Numbered from the stretch's first letter, positions 7,942 through 16,507 are shown. The stretch is DNA of 64,000 nt from Cylindrospermum stagnale PCC 7417 (GCF_000317535.1 NC_019757.1:6165501-6229500); one strand, 5' to 3'. Notes: generated from the letters alone by a model not told the origin. Program-made: numbers and translations.

Positions 7942-10593
7942 TTATGTATTGCCATCTGATGCTTCTGTTTGTTGCTGCAATGCTTCTCGAATATATGACA
8001 ATAGCTCAGGATTGCTTTCTAGTTTTTCTAGCATTGCCAGCGCTACTTCTGGATTAAACGCGGGAATTTCTGCTTGTTGTGCAAGAGCTTGAAGAATGTC
8101 AAACAATGTTTCCTTATTACAATGCAGAAAGCTCATTATATGCAATGCTTTGACAATAAATGCTACTTTTTGTGTATTTGGGTGTTTGTTACCTAACTTT
8201 TTTTGATATATTGCCAACGCCTGTTTAGACAAACTTTCAGCTTTTGCATATTTATTTTGCGCTTCATACAACAAAGCTAAATTGTTAAAACTCGTTGCTA
8301 CATCGGGATGGTCTTGTCCTAGTAGGCGTTTTCTAATTTCTAAAGATTGCTGATAAAGAAATTCTGCATCGCTGTAGCGTCCTTGGAAATGGTAGAGTAA
8401 TGCTAAATCGTTAAGACTTGCTGCTACATCAGGATGGTCTAGTCCCAATTGACGTTTTCTAATTTCTAAAGATTGCTGAAAAAGGGGTTCTGCTTCGCTG
8501 TAGCGTCCTTGAAAGCAGTAGAGTCCTGCTAAATGGTTAAGAGTGAACGCTACATCGGAATGGTCTAGTCCTAGTTGACGTTGACTGATTTTTAAAGATT
8601 GCTGAAGAAGAGGTTCTGCTTTGCTGTAACGTCTTTGAGATTTGTAAAGTGCTGCTAAATTGTTGAGACTTGTTGCCACAGAAAGATGGTCTAGTCCCAG
8701 TTGGGATTTTCTGATTTCTAAAGATTGCTGAATAAGAGGTTCTGCTTCGCTGTAGCGTCCTTGAAAACAGTAGAGTGTTGCTAAATTGTTAAGAGTCGAT
8801 GCTACATCAGGATGCTCTAGTCCTAGTTGGGATTTTCTGATTTCTAAAGATTGCTGAATAAGAGGTTCTGCTTCGCTGTAGCGTCCTTGGGAATTGTACA
8901 GTGATGCTAAATTGTTAAGAGTGGATGCTACATCAAGATGGTCTAGTCCTAGTTGGGATTTTCTGATTTCTAAAGATTGCTGAATAAGGGCTTCTGCTTC
9001 GCTGTAGCGTCCTTGAGAATAGTAGAGTGTTGCTAAATTGTTAAGACTGGTTGCTACATCAGGATGGTCTAGTCCTAGTTGGAATTTTTTGATTTCTAAA
9101 GATTGCTGATAAAGAAGTTCAGCATTGCTGTAATGTCCTTGAGATTTGTAGAGTGCTGCTAAATTGTTAAGACTGGATGCCACAGCGGGATGGTTTAGTC
9201 CCAGTAGGCGTTTTCTGATTTCTAAAGATTGCTGATAAAGGGGTTCTGCTTTGCTGTAGCGTCCTTGAGTATAATAGAGTGTTGCTAATCCATTTAAGCT
9301 GGTAGCAAGTTGTGTATTTTCATTGCTTTTACACCAAGCAATCATTTTTTTTAAATGCGGTTCAATCAAATTAAATGTTGCTAGAGTCCTAGATTGATTA
9401 ACATTACCAGCAACATCTGCAAACACATCACAAAAGGCTTGTTTGATTTTGCTGTAATCAGAATGCTTTTTAAGTTGTTCGCTGAAATAGTCGCTGACGA
9501 GAAGATGCAAGTTATAAATATCTTCTTCAACCAAAATAACAAAATGCAACTTTCGCAGAGATTTTAACCAGCGGTCTTTTAAGTCATCGGGACTAAATGA
9601 TTCTTCTTGCAGAATATTATAAATTGCTGTGACAAAATCCCAATGGATGGGAGACGATGCAAATGCACCCAATACACAAGCGAGATATTTTGCCTCTGGT
9701 TTTAATTTTTCCCAACTCAAATCAAATGCAGCTTGCAGACCTCTTTGTGCTTGCATCCCCATCGGTACTTCTTCCGGTGACAATGCGGGATGTTTGACTT
9801 TATATTCTAACTTTTGGCGCATTGCTAACAGCGATAGTTGCTGATAGTCTTCATCCTTTAGATAATATCCCACCAGTTCTAAGGCTAAAGGCAAGCGTCC
9901 TAAGTCTTCGCAAAGCTTTTCGGCTTGTTCTAGTTCTGCTGCAACTCGGTTTGCACCAATAATTGAAGCTAATAAATCCACTGCTGCTGACAGTGATAAT
10001 ATTTCTAAAGATAATGTTTCTGCAATTTGTTTGTCAGGTATCTCCCGCGATGTCATCAACAAACGCACTGTCACTAAATCTGATGGTGGTAAATAAGGCT
10101 TGAGGTTTTCAGCTAAATCAGCTACATCATCAAGAATCAGCAACACTTTTTCTGTCTGCATTTTCCATGCTTGCCAACACTGCGTTACCTTTTGTTTTGG
10201 TGACAAATCGTCTTGCAAATCTCTATTAAATTTCCACCTGGTCAGTGTGACAATTTCAGCAGCAAGATTTTGTCTATCGCGCACATCAATATAATACACT
10301 CCCCCGCTAAAGTGTGTTTTACATTCTGGGCTATGGGCATATTCCCGCACCAGTCTGGTTTTGCCAACTCCACCCATGCCGGAAACTACGCAGACATTCT
10401 TACCACTTTGCAATAATTGATGGAGTTCTGCTAATTCGTCATCCCGTCCAAACAACCCACCCTCTCGCGGTTGCGGTGGTGCAAAGGGGTTCCCTTCTAT
10501 TTGCGGTGGCTGAAAGGAAAAGATGTTGTTTTGGGTGTTGTCTTTGCCATCTTGGTTGATGTTTATCAGCTTATCAATATTGTTGGGGTTCAT
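7942..10593 (-). CDS. NLR-like STAND protein: amyloid-type N-motif, NB-ARC, nine kinesin-light-chain TPRs
   Basis: The 883-aa protein has three parts. Residues 9-27 (LININQDGKDNTQNNIFSF) form a short Q/N/G motif. Residues 45-400 are an NB-ARC ATPase with P-loop GMGGVGKT (72-79), Walker B LLILDD (151-156) and TSREI after it. Residues 430-807 are nine 42-residue TPRs of the form LNNLAxLYxxQGRYSEAEPLxQQSLEI...LGLDHPDV. This is the architecture of STAND switches, where the repeat domain senses a trigger, the NTPase oligomerises, and the N-terminal motif templates a partner. The motif closely resembles the C-terminus of the small protein at 11188, three genes upstream on the same strand. The hicA/hicB pair lies between. 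A role in cell death or anti-phage immunity is inferred from this pairing. Confidence 0.88.
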   Translation of the reverse strand: MNPNNIDKLININQDGKDNTQNNIFSFQPPQIEGNPFAPPQPREGGLFGRDDELAELHQLLQSGKNVCVVSGMGGVGKTRLVREYAHSPECKTHFSGGVYYIDVRDRQNLAAEIVTLTRWKFNRDLQDDLSPKQKVTQCWQAWKMQTEKVLLILDDVADLAENLKPYLPPSDLVTVRLLMTSREIPDKQIAETLSLEILSLSAAVDLLASIIGANRVAAELEQAEKLCEDLGRLPLALELVGYYLKDEDYQQLSLLAMRQKLEYKVKHPALSPEEVPMGMQAQRGLQAAFDLSWEKLKPEAKYLACVLGAFASSPIHWDFVTAIYNILQEESFSPDDLKDRWLKSLRKLHFVILVEEDIYNLHLLVSDYFSEQLKKHSDYSKIKQAFCDVFADVAGNVNQSRTLATFNLIEPHLKKMIAWCKSNENTQLATSLNGLATLYYTQGRYSKAEPLYQQSLEIRKRLLGLNHPAVASSLNNLAALYKSQGHYSNAELLYQQSLEIKKFQLGLDHPDVATSLNNLATLYYSQGRYSEAEALIQQSLEIRKSQLGLDHLDVASTLNNLASLYNSQGRYSEAEPLIQQSLEIRKSQLGLEHPDVASTLNNLATLYCFQGRYSEAEPLIQQSLEIRKSQLGLDHLSVATSLNNLAALYKSQRRYSKAEPLLQQSLKISQRQLGLDHSDVAFTLNHLAGLYCFQGRYSEAEPLFQQSLEIRKRQLGLDHPDVAASLNDLALLYHFQGRYSDAEFLYQQSLEIRKRLLGQDHPDVATSFNNLALLYEAQNKYAKAESLSKQALAIYQKKLGNKHPNTQKVAFIVKALHIMSFLHCNKETLFDILQALAQQAEIPAFNPEVALAMLEKLESNPELLSYIREALQQQTEASDGNT
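8173..9306 (-). repeat. 126-bp tandem coding repeats (nine TPRs) in the NLR gene
   Basis: Each 42-residue TPR is one 126-bp unit. Repeats 3, 4 and 5 are nearly identical at protein and DNA level (ctaaagattgctgaataag...gcttcgctgtagcg recurs), which suggests recent unit duplication and probable copy-number variation between strains. Confidence 0.85.
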
Positions 10594-10741
10594 AAAAGAG
10601 TTTCAATTAAAAAATATCTAAGGGTGGGGTGTGTTTTCGCCATAATATATAAGATGAAAATGGTGATAATTAGGGCGGGCAAGATGCCCACCCCACAAGA
10701 GTTTCATCTAATTTAGATATACAAATTAGATGTGTTGTGGT

Positions 10742-11002
10742 TTATTTGAATACTCTGACACCGATATGTGTTAAATAAAATTCCTCACCCTCTGACTCGT
10801 GCAATGCATCCAAATAGGCATCAATGCCGCGAGGTTGGGGAACTGATTCGCTATTTTGCAGATGGAAAACTAGCGCTGAACGCATATTCTCTAAAGTTTC
10901 TTCTAGTGTCTCACCTGTAGCAATGCAACCCCACACATCAGGTGAGTATGCCGAAAATCCTGTTTCGCTCTTTTCTAAAACAATCAGATACTTATCCATC
11001 AT
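10742..11002 (-). CDS. hicB: HicB-family antitoxin
   Basis: The 86-residue protein begins MMDKYLIVLEKSETGFSAYSPD and has the HicB pattern of a strand, a G-[FY]-x-A-x-x-P-D turn, C-x-A-x-G-E-T-x-E-E-x-x-x-N (CIATGETLEETLENM) and a helix. It has no added DNA-binding domain. Its ATG overlaps the hicA stop as ATGA, so the two are translationally coupled. It would neutralise the adjacent HicA mRNA interferase. Order toxin-antitoxin is the usual HicAB order. Confidence 0.9.
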   Translation of the reverse strand: MMDKYLIVLEKSETGFSAYSPDVWGCIATGETLEETLENMRSALVFHLQNSESVPQPRGIDAYLDALHESEGEEFYLTHIGVRVFK

Positions 11003-11184
11003 TTCAGTCCTGCTTGTCTGAGAATGCTTGACAAAGTTCCTTTCCTCACATCATCACTCATTTTGCCTGATACCGTTACCTTGCCTGGCTTTATTGAATG
11101 CTTAAACTGACGATGACTACCTTCGGTTCCCACCAGATACCAGCCATCTGATTCAAGCAAGTTTATGACTTCTCGCACTTTCAT
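10999..11184 (-). CDS. hicA: HicA-family toxin (mRNA interferase)
   Basis: The 61-residue protein is a complete HicA: MKVREVINLLESDGWYLV, then GTEGSHRQFKH with the catalytic histidine in GSHRQF (H24), and a C-terminal GTLSSILRQAGL helix. HicA folds as a dsRNA-binding-like domain and cleaves mRNA. It starts only 3 bases after the stop of the amyloid-motif protein and overlaps hicB by 4, so the three appear to be one operon immediately upstream of the NLR gene. Confidence 0.9.
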   Translation of the reverse strand: MKVREVINLLESDGWYLVGTEGSHRQFKHSIKPGKVTVSGKMSDDVRKGTLSSILRQAGLK

Positions 11185-11187
11185 ACT

Positions 11188-11577
11188 TTAGAAGTTGCTG
11201 AAGGTGTTGGTTTGGGTGTTACCTGTACCAGCTTGTGTAACGGTAATCTGTTTGCCAATAATGTTAATTGTGCCACCTGTTTTCACTGCTTGAAACTTAT
11301 CCTGAAATGTGGCATTTTTCTCTGCATCGGCAGTATCGACCAATTCGGCAAAAATCGGATCGGGTGGAATTTGTTCTAAGACTGTTTTATCTAGATTTAA
11401 AACTTGTGGATCAGCTGCTGCTAGTGCTGTGGCTGTCTCTGGGGAATGTTTGCGAATTTTTGCAAGTACTTCACCAATCTTTTTCGTAAAACCGTCGCTG
11501 AAGTTCTCACCGGATTTTTCTAGTGCTTTGGTGAGAAATATAGTAGCGATCGCTAATGCTAAAGTTGTCGGTTCCAT
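11188..11577 (-). CDS. Small helical protein with C-terminal amyloid-like motif; candidate Bell-type effector
   Basis: From the ATG at 11577 the protein is 129 aa. It starts MEPTTLALAIATIFLTKALE, a hydrophobic N-terminal helix, continues as a helical domain to about residue 95, and ends in a Q/N/T/G-rich tail whose last part is ITVTQAGTGNTQTNTFSNF. That tail aligns with the N-terminus of the NB-ARC protein (I-x-x-x-Q-x-G-x-x-N-T-Q-x-N-x-F-S). Bacterial Bell-domain effectors have this plan, with a helical, probably membrane-active domain and a C-terminal amyloid motif matched by a neighbouring NLR. Longer starts exist (ATG at 11607, TTG at 11634); the shorter was chosen because the hydrophobic helix is normally N-terminal. 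No clear ribosome site marks any of them. Confidence 0.7.
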   Translation of the reverse strand: MEPTTLALAIATIFLTKALEKSGENFSDGFTKKIGEVLAKIRKHSPETATALAAADPQVLNLDKTVLEQIPPDPIFAELVDTADAEKNATFQDKFQAVKTGGTINIIGKQITVTQAGTGNTQTNTFSNF

Positions 11578-11752
11578 AGGTTTTGCTGAGTAATCTAATA
11601 CACTCATTGCAACACAGTTACCACAAACCAGCAAGAATTAAGCGCAAGTTCGTAGTCAGGACTTTAGTCCTGATTGTGATAAGCATTCTCCGTGCTTACT
11701 ACAAACTATCAAATAGTTGCGATCGCTAAACCAGTTAAAAATTTATAATCAT

Positions 11753-11844
11753 AGGACTTACGCATCAAGTACGAAATGTAGGGGCAATTCATGAATTGCC
11801 CCTACGGTAAATCCTTGCTCTTACATCATTTTTGCGTAAGTCCT
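11753..11844. repeat. MITE-like element with 12-bp terminal inverted repeats
   Basis: AGGACTTACGCA at 11753-11764 is perfectly inverted at 11833-11844 (TGCGTAAGTCCT). Between them lies a 28-bp perfect palindrome (11778-11805, gtaggggcaattc centred on atgaat). At 92 bp with no coding capacity this looks like a non-autonomous element. No clear target duplication is visible. Further left (11650-11700) a ggactttagtcc hairpin is also present. Confidence 0.7.
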
Positions 11845-11858
11845 GATCAAAATGAGAA

Positions 11859-11885
11859 CGCCTAGAATGGCAAGCATTCTAGGCG
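11859..11885 (-). terminator. Probable terminator after the nitrogenase-associated gene
   Basis: An 11-bp perfect stem (CGCCTAGAATG / CATTCTAGGCG) with a 5-base loop lies about 65 bases beyond the leftward gene ending at 11950. On the minus strand it is followed by ttctcatttt, a modest T-rich tract. It could also be another dispersed palindrome. Confidence 0.5.
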
Positions 11886-11949
11886 CTATAACTATCTTGA
11901 TTCTAGGGGTGTCTGTGAACAGGCGGGACGCCTATTCTACGGAATATAG

Positions 11950-12411
11950 CTAATGTTTGCACTTTCCTTTTTCGTGGTGGTGTTCATGGTTGTGGGAACA
12001 ACCTTGTAAGTTCTGTGCTAGGAGTTCTTCCATAATTGCCTTTTGGGACTCGTCAACAGGCTGTAAGCCAATCCAGGCATCAATTTTGGCGACATCAAAA
12101 CCGACTTCGCGGCGATCGCCAACTTGAAGTAAAGGACGACGAATCAACAGCGGATCTTGAATCATCAGCGCTAAAGCGGTATCAGCATCGACTTTTTCGG
12201 GAACTACCTCACCAGACTTGATTCGGGGTGCAGATTTGTTAAACCATTCGGCTACAGTGCTTTTGCCAAAAAATGACCGCAGCTTTTCAACAGTCCAAGG
12301 TTCTGCTAACAGATTATATGCCACTACCTCATGACCTGCCGCTGTCAGCAAAGCCTTTTGCTTCGCACCACCTTGACAGCCTGGTTTTTCATAAAAAATT
12401 ACTCTCGTCAT
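11950..12411 (-). CDS. Nitrogenase-associated protein, ArsC/Spx-like fold
   Basis: The 153-aa protein begins MTRVIFYEKPGCQGGAKQKA, with a single thioredoxin-fold cysteine (C12) in the position of the ArsC/Spx active-site loop. It continues with WTVEKLRSFFG, ADTALALMIQDPLLIRRPLLQVGDRREVGFD, a hallmark of the nitrogenase-associated branch of the ArsC family, and ends in a His/Cys-rich tail (CSHNHEHHHEKGKCKH) likely to bind metal. Family members co-occur with nif genes; their reaction is not established. It is the most downstream leftward gene of the block with cox, cupin and fdxB genes. The His-rich tail hints at a metallochaperone-like function, which is inference. Confidence 0.87.
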   Translation of the reverse strand: MTRVIFYEKPGCQGGAKQKALLTAAGHEVVAYNLLAEPWTVEKLRSFFGKSTVAEWFNKSAPRIKSGEVVPEKVDADTALALMIQDPLLIRRPLLQVGDRREVGFDVAKIDAWIGLQPVDESQKAIMEELLAQNLQGCSHNHEHHHEKGKCKH

Positions 12412-12596
12412 TGAGATTTTCTCCTAGTGACAATAATTGAAGCGAAACACCGAAAATTTAGTTCCCTTTAAATTTAGGCATTTAGTCCCACTCAACGAGG
12501 ACTTCGTGGAAAGTGCCGCGATTTTAATCGTCTGGGCTATTTCATTTAGCGCTTATTTTCTAGCTTAAATAATTATTTGACCTTGTGCCACTCAGC

Positions 12597-13208
12597 TTAA
12601 AACTTTTTAGCAATATGGTTAACCGCATCAAATTCAAATCTCTTTCGTGAGTCAGTTTCGCCATAAATATTAAAAGTAACAGTTGGTTCATCACCCACCG
12701 CTTTTACACGGTGAATTGCATCATGAGTCAAGCTAATTATGTCACCAGGTAATAAGCTAATTTCTCCCGTAGTTTCAATTTTATCTGGAAACTCAACGCT
12801 CTGACTTCGCCGCCAAAAGGTATTTTTTTCCTGACCTTTTAACACCGCCACTACTCCCCAAGTTCCATGATTATGGATATTAGACATTATTCCTGGGGCA
12901 AAACTGACCATTTGCACCGTTAACGGAAAACCTAACTCATGGTAAAGAAGTAAAACAGAAGTTCCCGTTTTTGGATCAGGTTCTAAAAATTGACTCTGTA
13001 CCCAATAGGAATTTACAATCAACCGCCTTACCAACAGCCGAATTTTAGGTAAAAAAACAGATTCATCTTCAGCCTCATTGATAACATCCTCTACCTCAGT
13101 TAGAAACCGATAAAGACGATAATTATCCCGCAACAAATCCCATGCTCTCGCCGATTTACAGGCTTGATACTGCCCATCTCCAGTTACAAGCCAATCCTTA
13201 CCTGTCAT
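12597..13208 (-). CDS. Cupin protein of the cysteine-dioxygenase-like superfamily
   Basis: The 203-residue protein has a helical N-terminal third and then a double-stranded beta-helix with the metal motif H-x-H (NIHNHGTWGVVAVLKGQEKN, near residues 111-124) and a second His (THDAIHRV). This arrangement is that of predicted metal-dependent cupin enzymes related to cysteine dioxygenase. Substrate unknown. Neighbours (nitrogenase-associated protein, cox, fdxB) suggest expression in heterocysts. The spacer to the next gene is filled with STRR repeats; a 185-base spacer on the other side has no visible gene. Confidence 0.75.
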   Translation of the reverse strand: MTGKDWLVTGDGQYQACKSARAWDLLRDNYRLYRFLTEVEDVINEAEDESVFLPKIRLLVRRLIVNSYWVQSQFLEPDPKTGTSVLLLYHELGFPLTVQMVSFAPGIMSNIHNHGTWGVVAVLKGQEKNTFWRRSQSVEFPDKIETTGEISLLPGDIISLTHDAIHRVKAVGDEPTVTFNIYGETDSRKRFEFDAVNHIAKKF

Positions 13209-13394
13209 AATCTTTAAACTAAATGACTAATGACCAATGACTAATGACCAATGACCAATGACCAATGACCAATGACCAATGACCAATGACCAATGACCAA
13301 TGACCAATGACCAATGACCAATGACCAATGACCAATGACCAATGACTAATGACCAATGACTAATGACCAATGACCAATGACCAATGACTAATCA
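13209..13394. repeat. STRR array of about 25 AATGACC/AATGACT heptamers
   Basis: From 13222 to 13392 the sequence is almost only (C/T)AATGAC heptamers. The array reaches the 3' end of the upstream leftward gene: the stop codon TAG of the gene ending at 13388 is the first repeat unit. Confidence 0.92.
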
Positions 13395-13876
13395 TCTTCT
13401 TCTGGTGGACGTGTCAAAATATCCAAGAGGATACCCGCACCAAAATCATTTTTTTCATCAATCTCTTTCACTCTGGCACTAACTTCTTTAGCTGGCTCTA
13501 TTTCTCCTAATTTAGCTAAGACTAATCCAGAAGCAGCATAAGCATTTAAGTACAATCTAATTTGGGGTTCTTCCTTGCGCCTAATCAATATAGGTTTAAG
13601 CTTTTCCCAATCATCAGAAAAATTCTCGGCTGCTTTAATTTTATCTGTGACTTTGACTACTGTTTGCAGCGCCAGAATAAAATTATTTTTGTAGTAAAAA
13701 TATCTATATGCTGCAATTAAAACGTCGATATTTTCCCCAGCTTTAGCTAAAGCTTGTTGCATATACTGCTCAGATTCAGCGGTATTTTCCCAGGTCTTCG
13801 CCGCCAAGATTAATAACTCTTTAATATCTTCTGGAACCTGAAACCATGATAACTTTTGGGCATCAACTTGCATCAT
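13388..13876 (-). CDS. Helical (TPR-like) protein linked to the cox/nif block
   Basis: The 162-aa protein is helical throughout, with repeated helix-turn-helix pairs (YMQQALAKAGENIDVLIAAY, FYYKNNFILALQTVVKV, LNAYAASGLVLAKLGEIEPA) that resemble divergent TPRs. No catalytic motif is seen. It starts with MM about 70 bases after the coxC stop, in the same direction, and ends at an STRR array. As I recall, a homologous gene sits next to coxBAC2 in Anabaena, so a role in heterocyst function is plausible. A hairpin lies between it and coxC. Confidence 0.65.
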   Translation of the reverse strand: MMQVDAQKLSWFQVPEDIKELLILAAKTWENTAESEQYMQQALAKAGENIDVLIAAYRYFYYKNNFILALQTVVKVTDKIKAAENFSDDWEKLKPILIRRKEEPQIRLYLNAYAASGLVLAKLGEIEPAKEVSARVKEIDEKNDFGAGILLDILTRPPEEDD

Positions 13877-13899
13877 AACCTCCTAAGGTAATTGGCTTC

Positions 13900-13932
13900 A
13901 GATTCCCGACTTCTTAGAGAAGTCGGGAATCT
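13900..13932. repeat. 15-bp perfect hairpin between coxC and the TPR-like gene
   Basis: AGATTCCCGACTTCT and its exact complement flank a 3-base loop (tag). A related hairpin (ccctgacttctt / aagaagtcgggg) lies at 18703-18728 upstream of fdxB, so this is a dispersed repeat. In this position it may attenuate read-through from coxC. Confidence 0.7.
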
Positions 13933-13947
13933 TGTTGAATTACCAAT

Positions 13948-14535
13948 TTAGAAAATATTGAGAACGTAGACCAAGGTGAAGAGAACAATCCAGATGATGT
14001 CTACAAAGTGCCAATAAATTTCTGCCATTTCAATGCCAGTGTGATTGGTGGCAGAATAATGACCAGGAACGCGCGATCGCCACAATACATTCAACATCCA
14101 CAAAAGTCCCACAAATACGTGCAAGCCGTGGAACCCAGTCAAGATGTAAAAGCAGTTGGAGAAAACGTTGGTAGTTAGACCGTAGCCTAAATTAGTGTAT
14201 TCATACACTTGACCAACCAAGAAAATCGCGCCCATGATTGCAGTAATTCCATACCACAAACGCATTCCCTTAACATTATTCTTTTTAATCGCCACATCAC
14301 CCAAGTGAATGACGAAACTACTAGAAACCAGAATAACGGTGTTAATCGTCGGCACGAATAACTCTACTTCCATTCCTTCTGGTGGCCAAACTGGTGTGAT
14401 GGCTTTAAAGAACAAATAAGTGGCAAAAAATCCCCCAAACATTAGGGATTCAGAAGCGAGGAAAGTTAACAGTCCCCAGACTCGCAAATCTGGATGTGCT
14501 TCGTGATGTTCACTTGTCGTCGTCGCGATGGTCAT
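13948..14535 (-). CDS. coxC: Cytochrome c oxidase subunit III (cox2-type operon)
   Basis: Membrane subunit III of a haem-copper terminal oxidase. The 195-residue product (ATG at 14535; a TTG ten codons earlier is unlikely) has about five membrane helices: LRVWGLLTFLASESLMFGGFF, TVILVSSSFVIHLGDVAI, MRLWYGITAIMGAIFLVGQV, FYILTGFHGLHVFVGLLWML and EIYWHFVDIIWIVLFTLVYV. The WHFVD and TGFHGLHV motifs are typical. It is the third gene of coxB-coxA-coxC. Placement beside fdxB and cnfR indicates the heterocyst-specific oxidase that keeps oxygen low around nitrogenase. Confidence 0.92.
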   Translation of the reverse strand: MTIATTTSEHHEAHPDLRVWGLLTFLASESLMFGGFFATYLFFKAITPVWPPEGMEVELFVPTINTVILVSSSFVIHLGDVAIKKNNVKGMRLWYGITAIMGAIFLVGQVYEYTNLGYGLTTNVFSNCFYILTGFHGLHVFVGLLWMLNVLWRSRVPGHYSATNHTGIEMAEIYWHFVDIIWIVLFTLVYVLNIF

Positions 14536-14625
14536 CTCTTTAGCCTCTGAATAAATGCCCAACAAGGGCTAGGTAAAGGATGAAAGCCTTCATCCAAAAC
14601 ATGGCAGTCTTTTTTGATCAACAGG

Positions 14626-14745
14626 AGATCCCCCCAACCCCCCTTAGAAAGGGGGGCTTAATTTTCGGCTTATGCTTATGCCCTGAGAAAGATGTTTTAA
14701 TTCTTCCTTTACCCCCTTTTTAAGGGGGTCGGGGCGGGGGGATCT
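14626..14745. repeat. MITE-like repeat (agatccccccaacccccctt...) between coxA and coxC
   Basis: The ends are long imperfect inverted repeats, agatccccccaaccccccttag at 14626 and taagggggtcggggcggggggatct ending at 14745, with an AT-rich centre. The same family recurs at 635-1072 (as hairpins), 24902-25025, 25141-25173 and 48999-49135. It sits within the cox operon, so it would be transcribed. Confidence 0.8.
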
Positions 14746-14747
14746 AA

Positions 14748-16415
14748 TTAAACACTAACTTCTGGTGTTCCAGGTGGTTGTATAGCAGCACTATGACCAT
14801 GACCGTAGTCGTAGGGGCCATGAGTGACAACAGGCAGCACTTCCCAGTTTTCAATGATGGGTGGAGAACTGGTTGTCCATTCTAAGGTTAAAGCTTGCCA
14901 AGGGTTATCACCGGCTAATGCACCTTTGCGCCAACTTTTAATGATGTTGTAAGCAAAAGGAAGTACCGATATCCCCAAGATAAATGAACCGATGGTGCAA
15001 ATTACATTGAGGTTGACAAATTGCGGGTCATACATGGCAACTCGTCGGGGCATTCCTTGTAAACCCAATTCATGCATGGGTAAGAAGGTGAGATTAGTGC
15101 CGATGAAGGTGAGGGCAAAGTGAACACGACCCCAGGTTTCATCCAGTTTCCGGCCTGTCATTTTGGGGAACCAGTGGTAGATGCCGGCGTAGATGCCAAA
15201 CACGGAACCACCAAACAGGACGTAGTGGAAGTGTCCGACGACATAATAGGTGTCGTGGACGTGAAGGTCAAAGGGGGCTGTTCCCATTGTGACGCCGCTT
15301 AAACCACCCATGACGAACATGGATAGTAAGCCGATCGCAAATAGCATGGCGCTGGTGAAGCGGATTTTACCACCCCAAAGGGTTGCTACCCAGCCAAATA
15401 TCTTAACGCCAGTGGGTACGGCGACAATCAGGGTAGTGATGGTGAAGAAGATCCGCATCGGCCCGGATGTGCCGCTGGTAAACATGTGGTGAACCCAGAC
15501 GAACAAACCGACGACGCAGATAGCGACGCTGGAATAAGCGATCGCTTTATAACCAAAAATTGGTTTGCGCGCGTGTACCGGAATTACCTCGGACATAATG
15601 CCGAAGATCGGCAGAATCATTAAATAAACTGCCGGGTGAGAATAAAACCAGAATAAATGCTGGTAAATAACTACGTTACCGCCGGCATCTGGTTTAAAGA
15701 AGGAGGTACCAAAGTTTAGGTCAAACAACAGCAGCACTAAACCCGCTGCTAGCACTGGTGTAGAGAGAAGTGCCAAAATGGAAGTTGCCAACATGGCCCA
15801 ACAGAACAAGGGCACTTGATCCCATTTCATGCTGGGAACCTTCATCATCAAGATGGTGATCACAAAGTTCAGTGAACCCAAAATTGAGGAAGTTCCCACC
15901 AAGACGATCGCTAAAATCCACATAGTTTGAGCAGCGTGTGCTGTCACCAAACTCAAAGGTGGGTAAGCTGTCCAGCCTGATTGAGAACCGCCAAAAATGA
16001 AACTACCTAACAGCAGTAATCCGGCTGGTGGGTTTAACCAAAAGGCGATCGCATTCAGTTTGGGGAAAGCCATATCTCTAGCACCAATCATCAGCGGTAC
16101 TAGATAGTTGCCAAAACCGCCAATTGCACTGGGAACGATCCATAAAAAGATCATGATCGTCCCGTGATTGGTCATAAAAGCGTTATACAGGTTCGGGTCG
16201 AGGACGTCGGAATCTGGTGTCGCTAATTCGGCACGAATCGCGATCGCCATCAGTCCACCGATCAGATAAAAGAAAAACGCTGTCACCAGGTATTGGATAC
16301 CAATCACCTTGTGGTCAACATTAAATGTAAAGTAATCTTGCCATTTCCACGCCGTCGGATGAGAGGAGTGATTTCCTGCGGATGGCGTATTCCGGGGAAA
16401 TTCTACTTGTGTCAT
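14748..16415 (-). CDS. coxA: Cytochrome c oxidase subunit I (cox2-type operon)
   Basis: Catalytic subunit of the terminal oxidase, holding haem a, haem a3 and CuB. The 555-aa protein has about 12 helices and the diagnostic residues: low-spin haem ligand in NAFMTNHGTIMIF, the CuB His-Tyr pair in WFYSHPAVYLMILP, the two CuB histidines in FVWVHHMF, and the haem ligands in HDTYYVVGHFHYVL. The K-channel Tyr in HPAVY marks it as an A-type oxidase. It is the second gene of the operon, 74 bases after coxB. The C-terminal tail is His/Pro rich. Confidence 0.96.
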   Translation of the reverse strand: MTQVEFPRNTPSAGNHSSHPTAWKWQDYFTFNVDHKVIGIQYLVTAFFFYLIGGLMAIAIRAELATPDSDVLDPNLYNAFMTNHGTIMIFLWIVPSAIGGFGNYLVPLMIGARDMAFPKLNAIAFWLNPPAGLLLLGSFIFGGSQSGWTAYPPLSLVTAHAAQTMWILAIVLVGTSSILGSLNFVITILMMKVPSMKWDQVPLFCWAMLATSILALLSTPVLAAGLVLLLFDLNFGTSFFKPDAGGNVVIYQHLFWFYSHPAVYLMILPIFGIMSEVIPVHARKPIFGYKAIAYSSVAICVVGLFVWVHHMFTSGTSGPMRIFFTITTLIVAVPTGVKIFGWVATLWGGKIRFTSAMLFAIGLLSMFVMGGLSGVTMGTAPFDLHVHDTYYVVGHFHYVLFGGSVFGIYAGIYHWFPKMTGRKLDETWGRVHFALTFIGTNLTFLPMHELGLQGMPRRVAMYDPQFVNLNVICTIGSFILGISVLPFAYNIIKSWRKGALAGDNPWQALTLEWTTSSPPIIENWEVLPVVTHGPYDYGHGHSAAIQPPGTPEVSV

Positions 16416-16425
16416 AGTTTTGCCA

Positions 16426-16507
16426 GTTGTCAGTTGTGAGTCAGTTGTCGGTTGTCAGTTGTCGGTTGTCAGTTAGCAATGACCAATGACTAATGACTAA
16501 TGACTAA
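16426..16507. repeat. STRR heptamers between coxB and coxA, entering coxB
   Basis: Heptamers of the GTTGTCA/GTTGTCG type give way to AATGACT units. The array overlaps the last codons of coxB, whose terminal residues SLVISH and stop are encoded by the repeat (AGTCATT). Confidence 0.85.
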
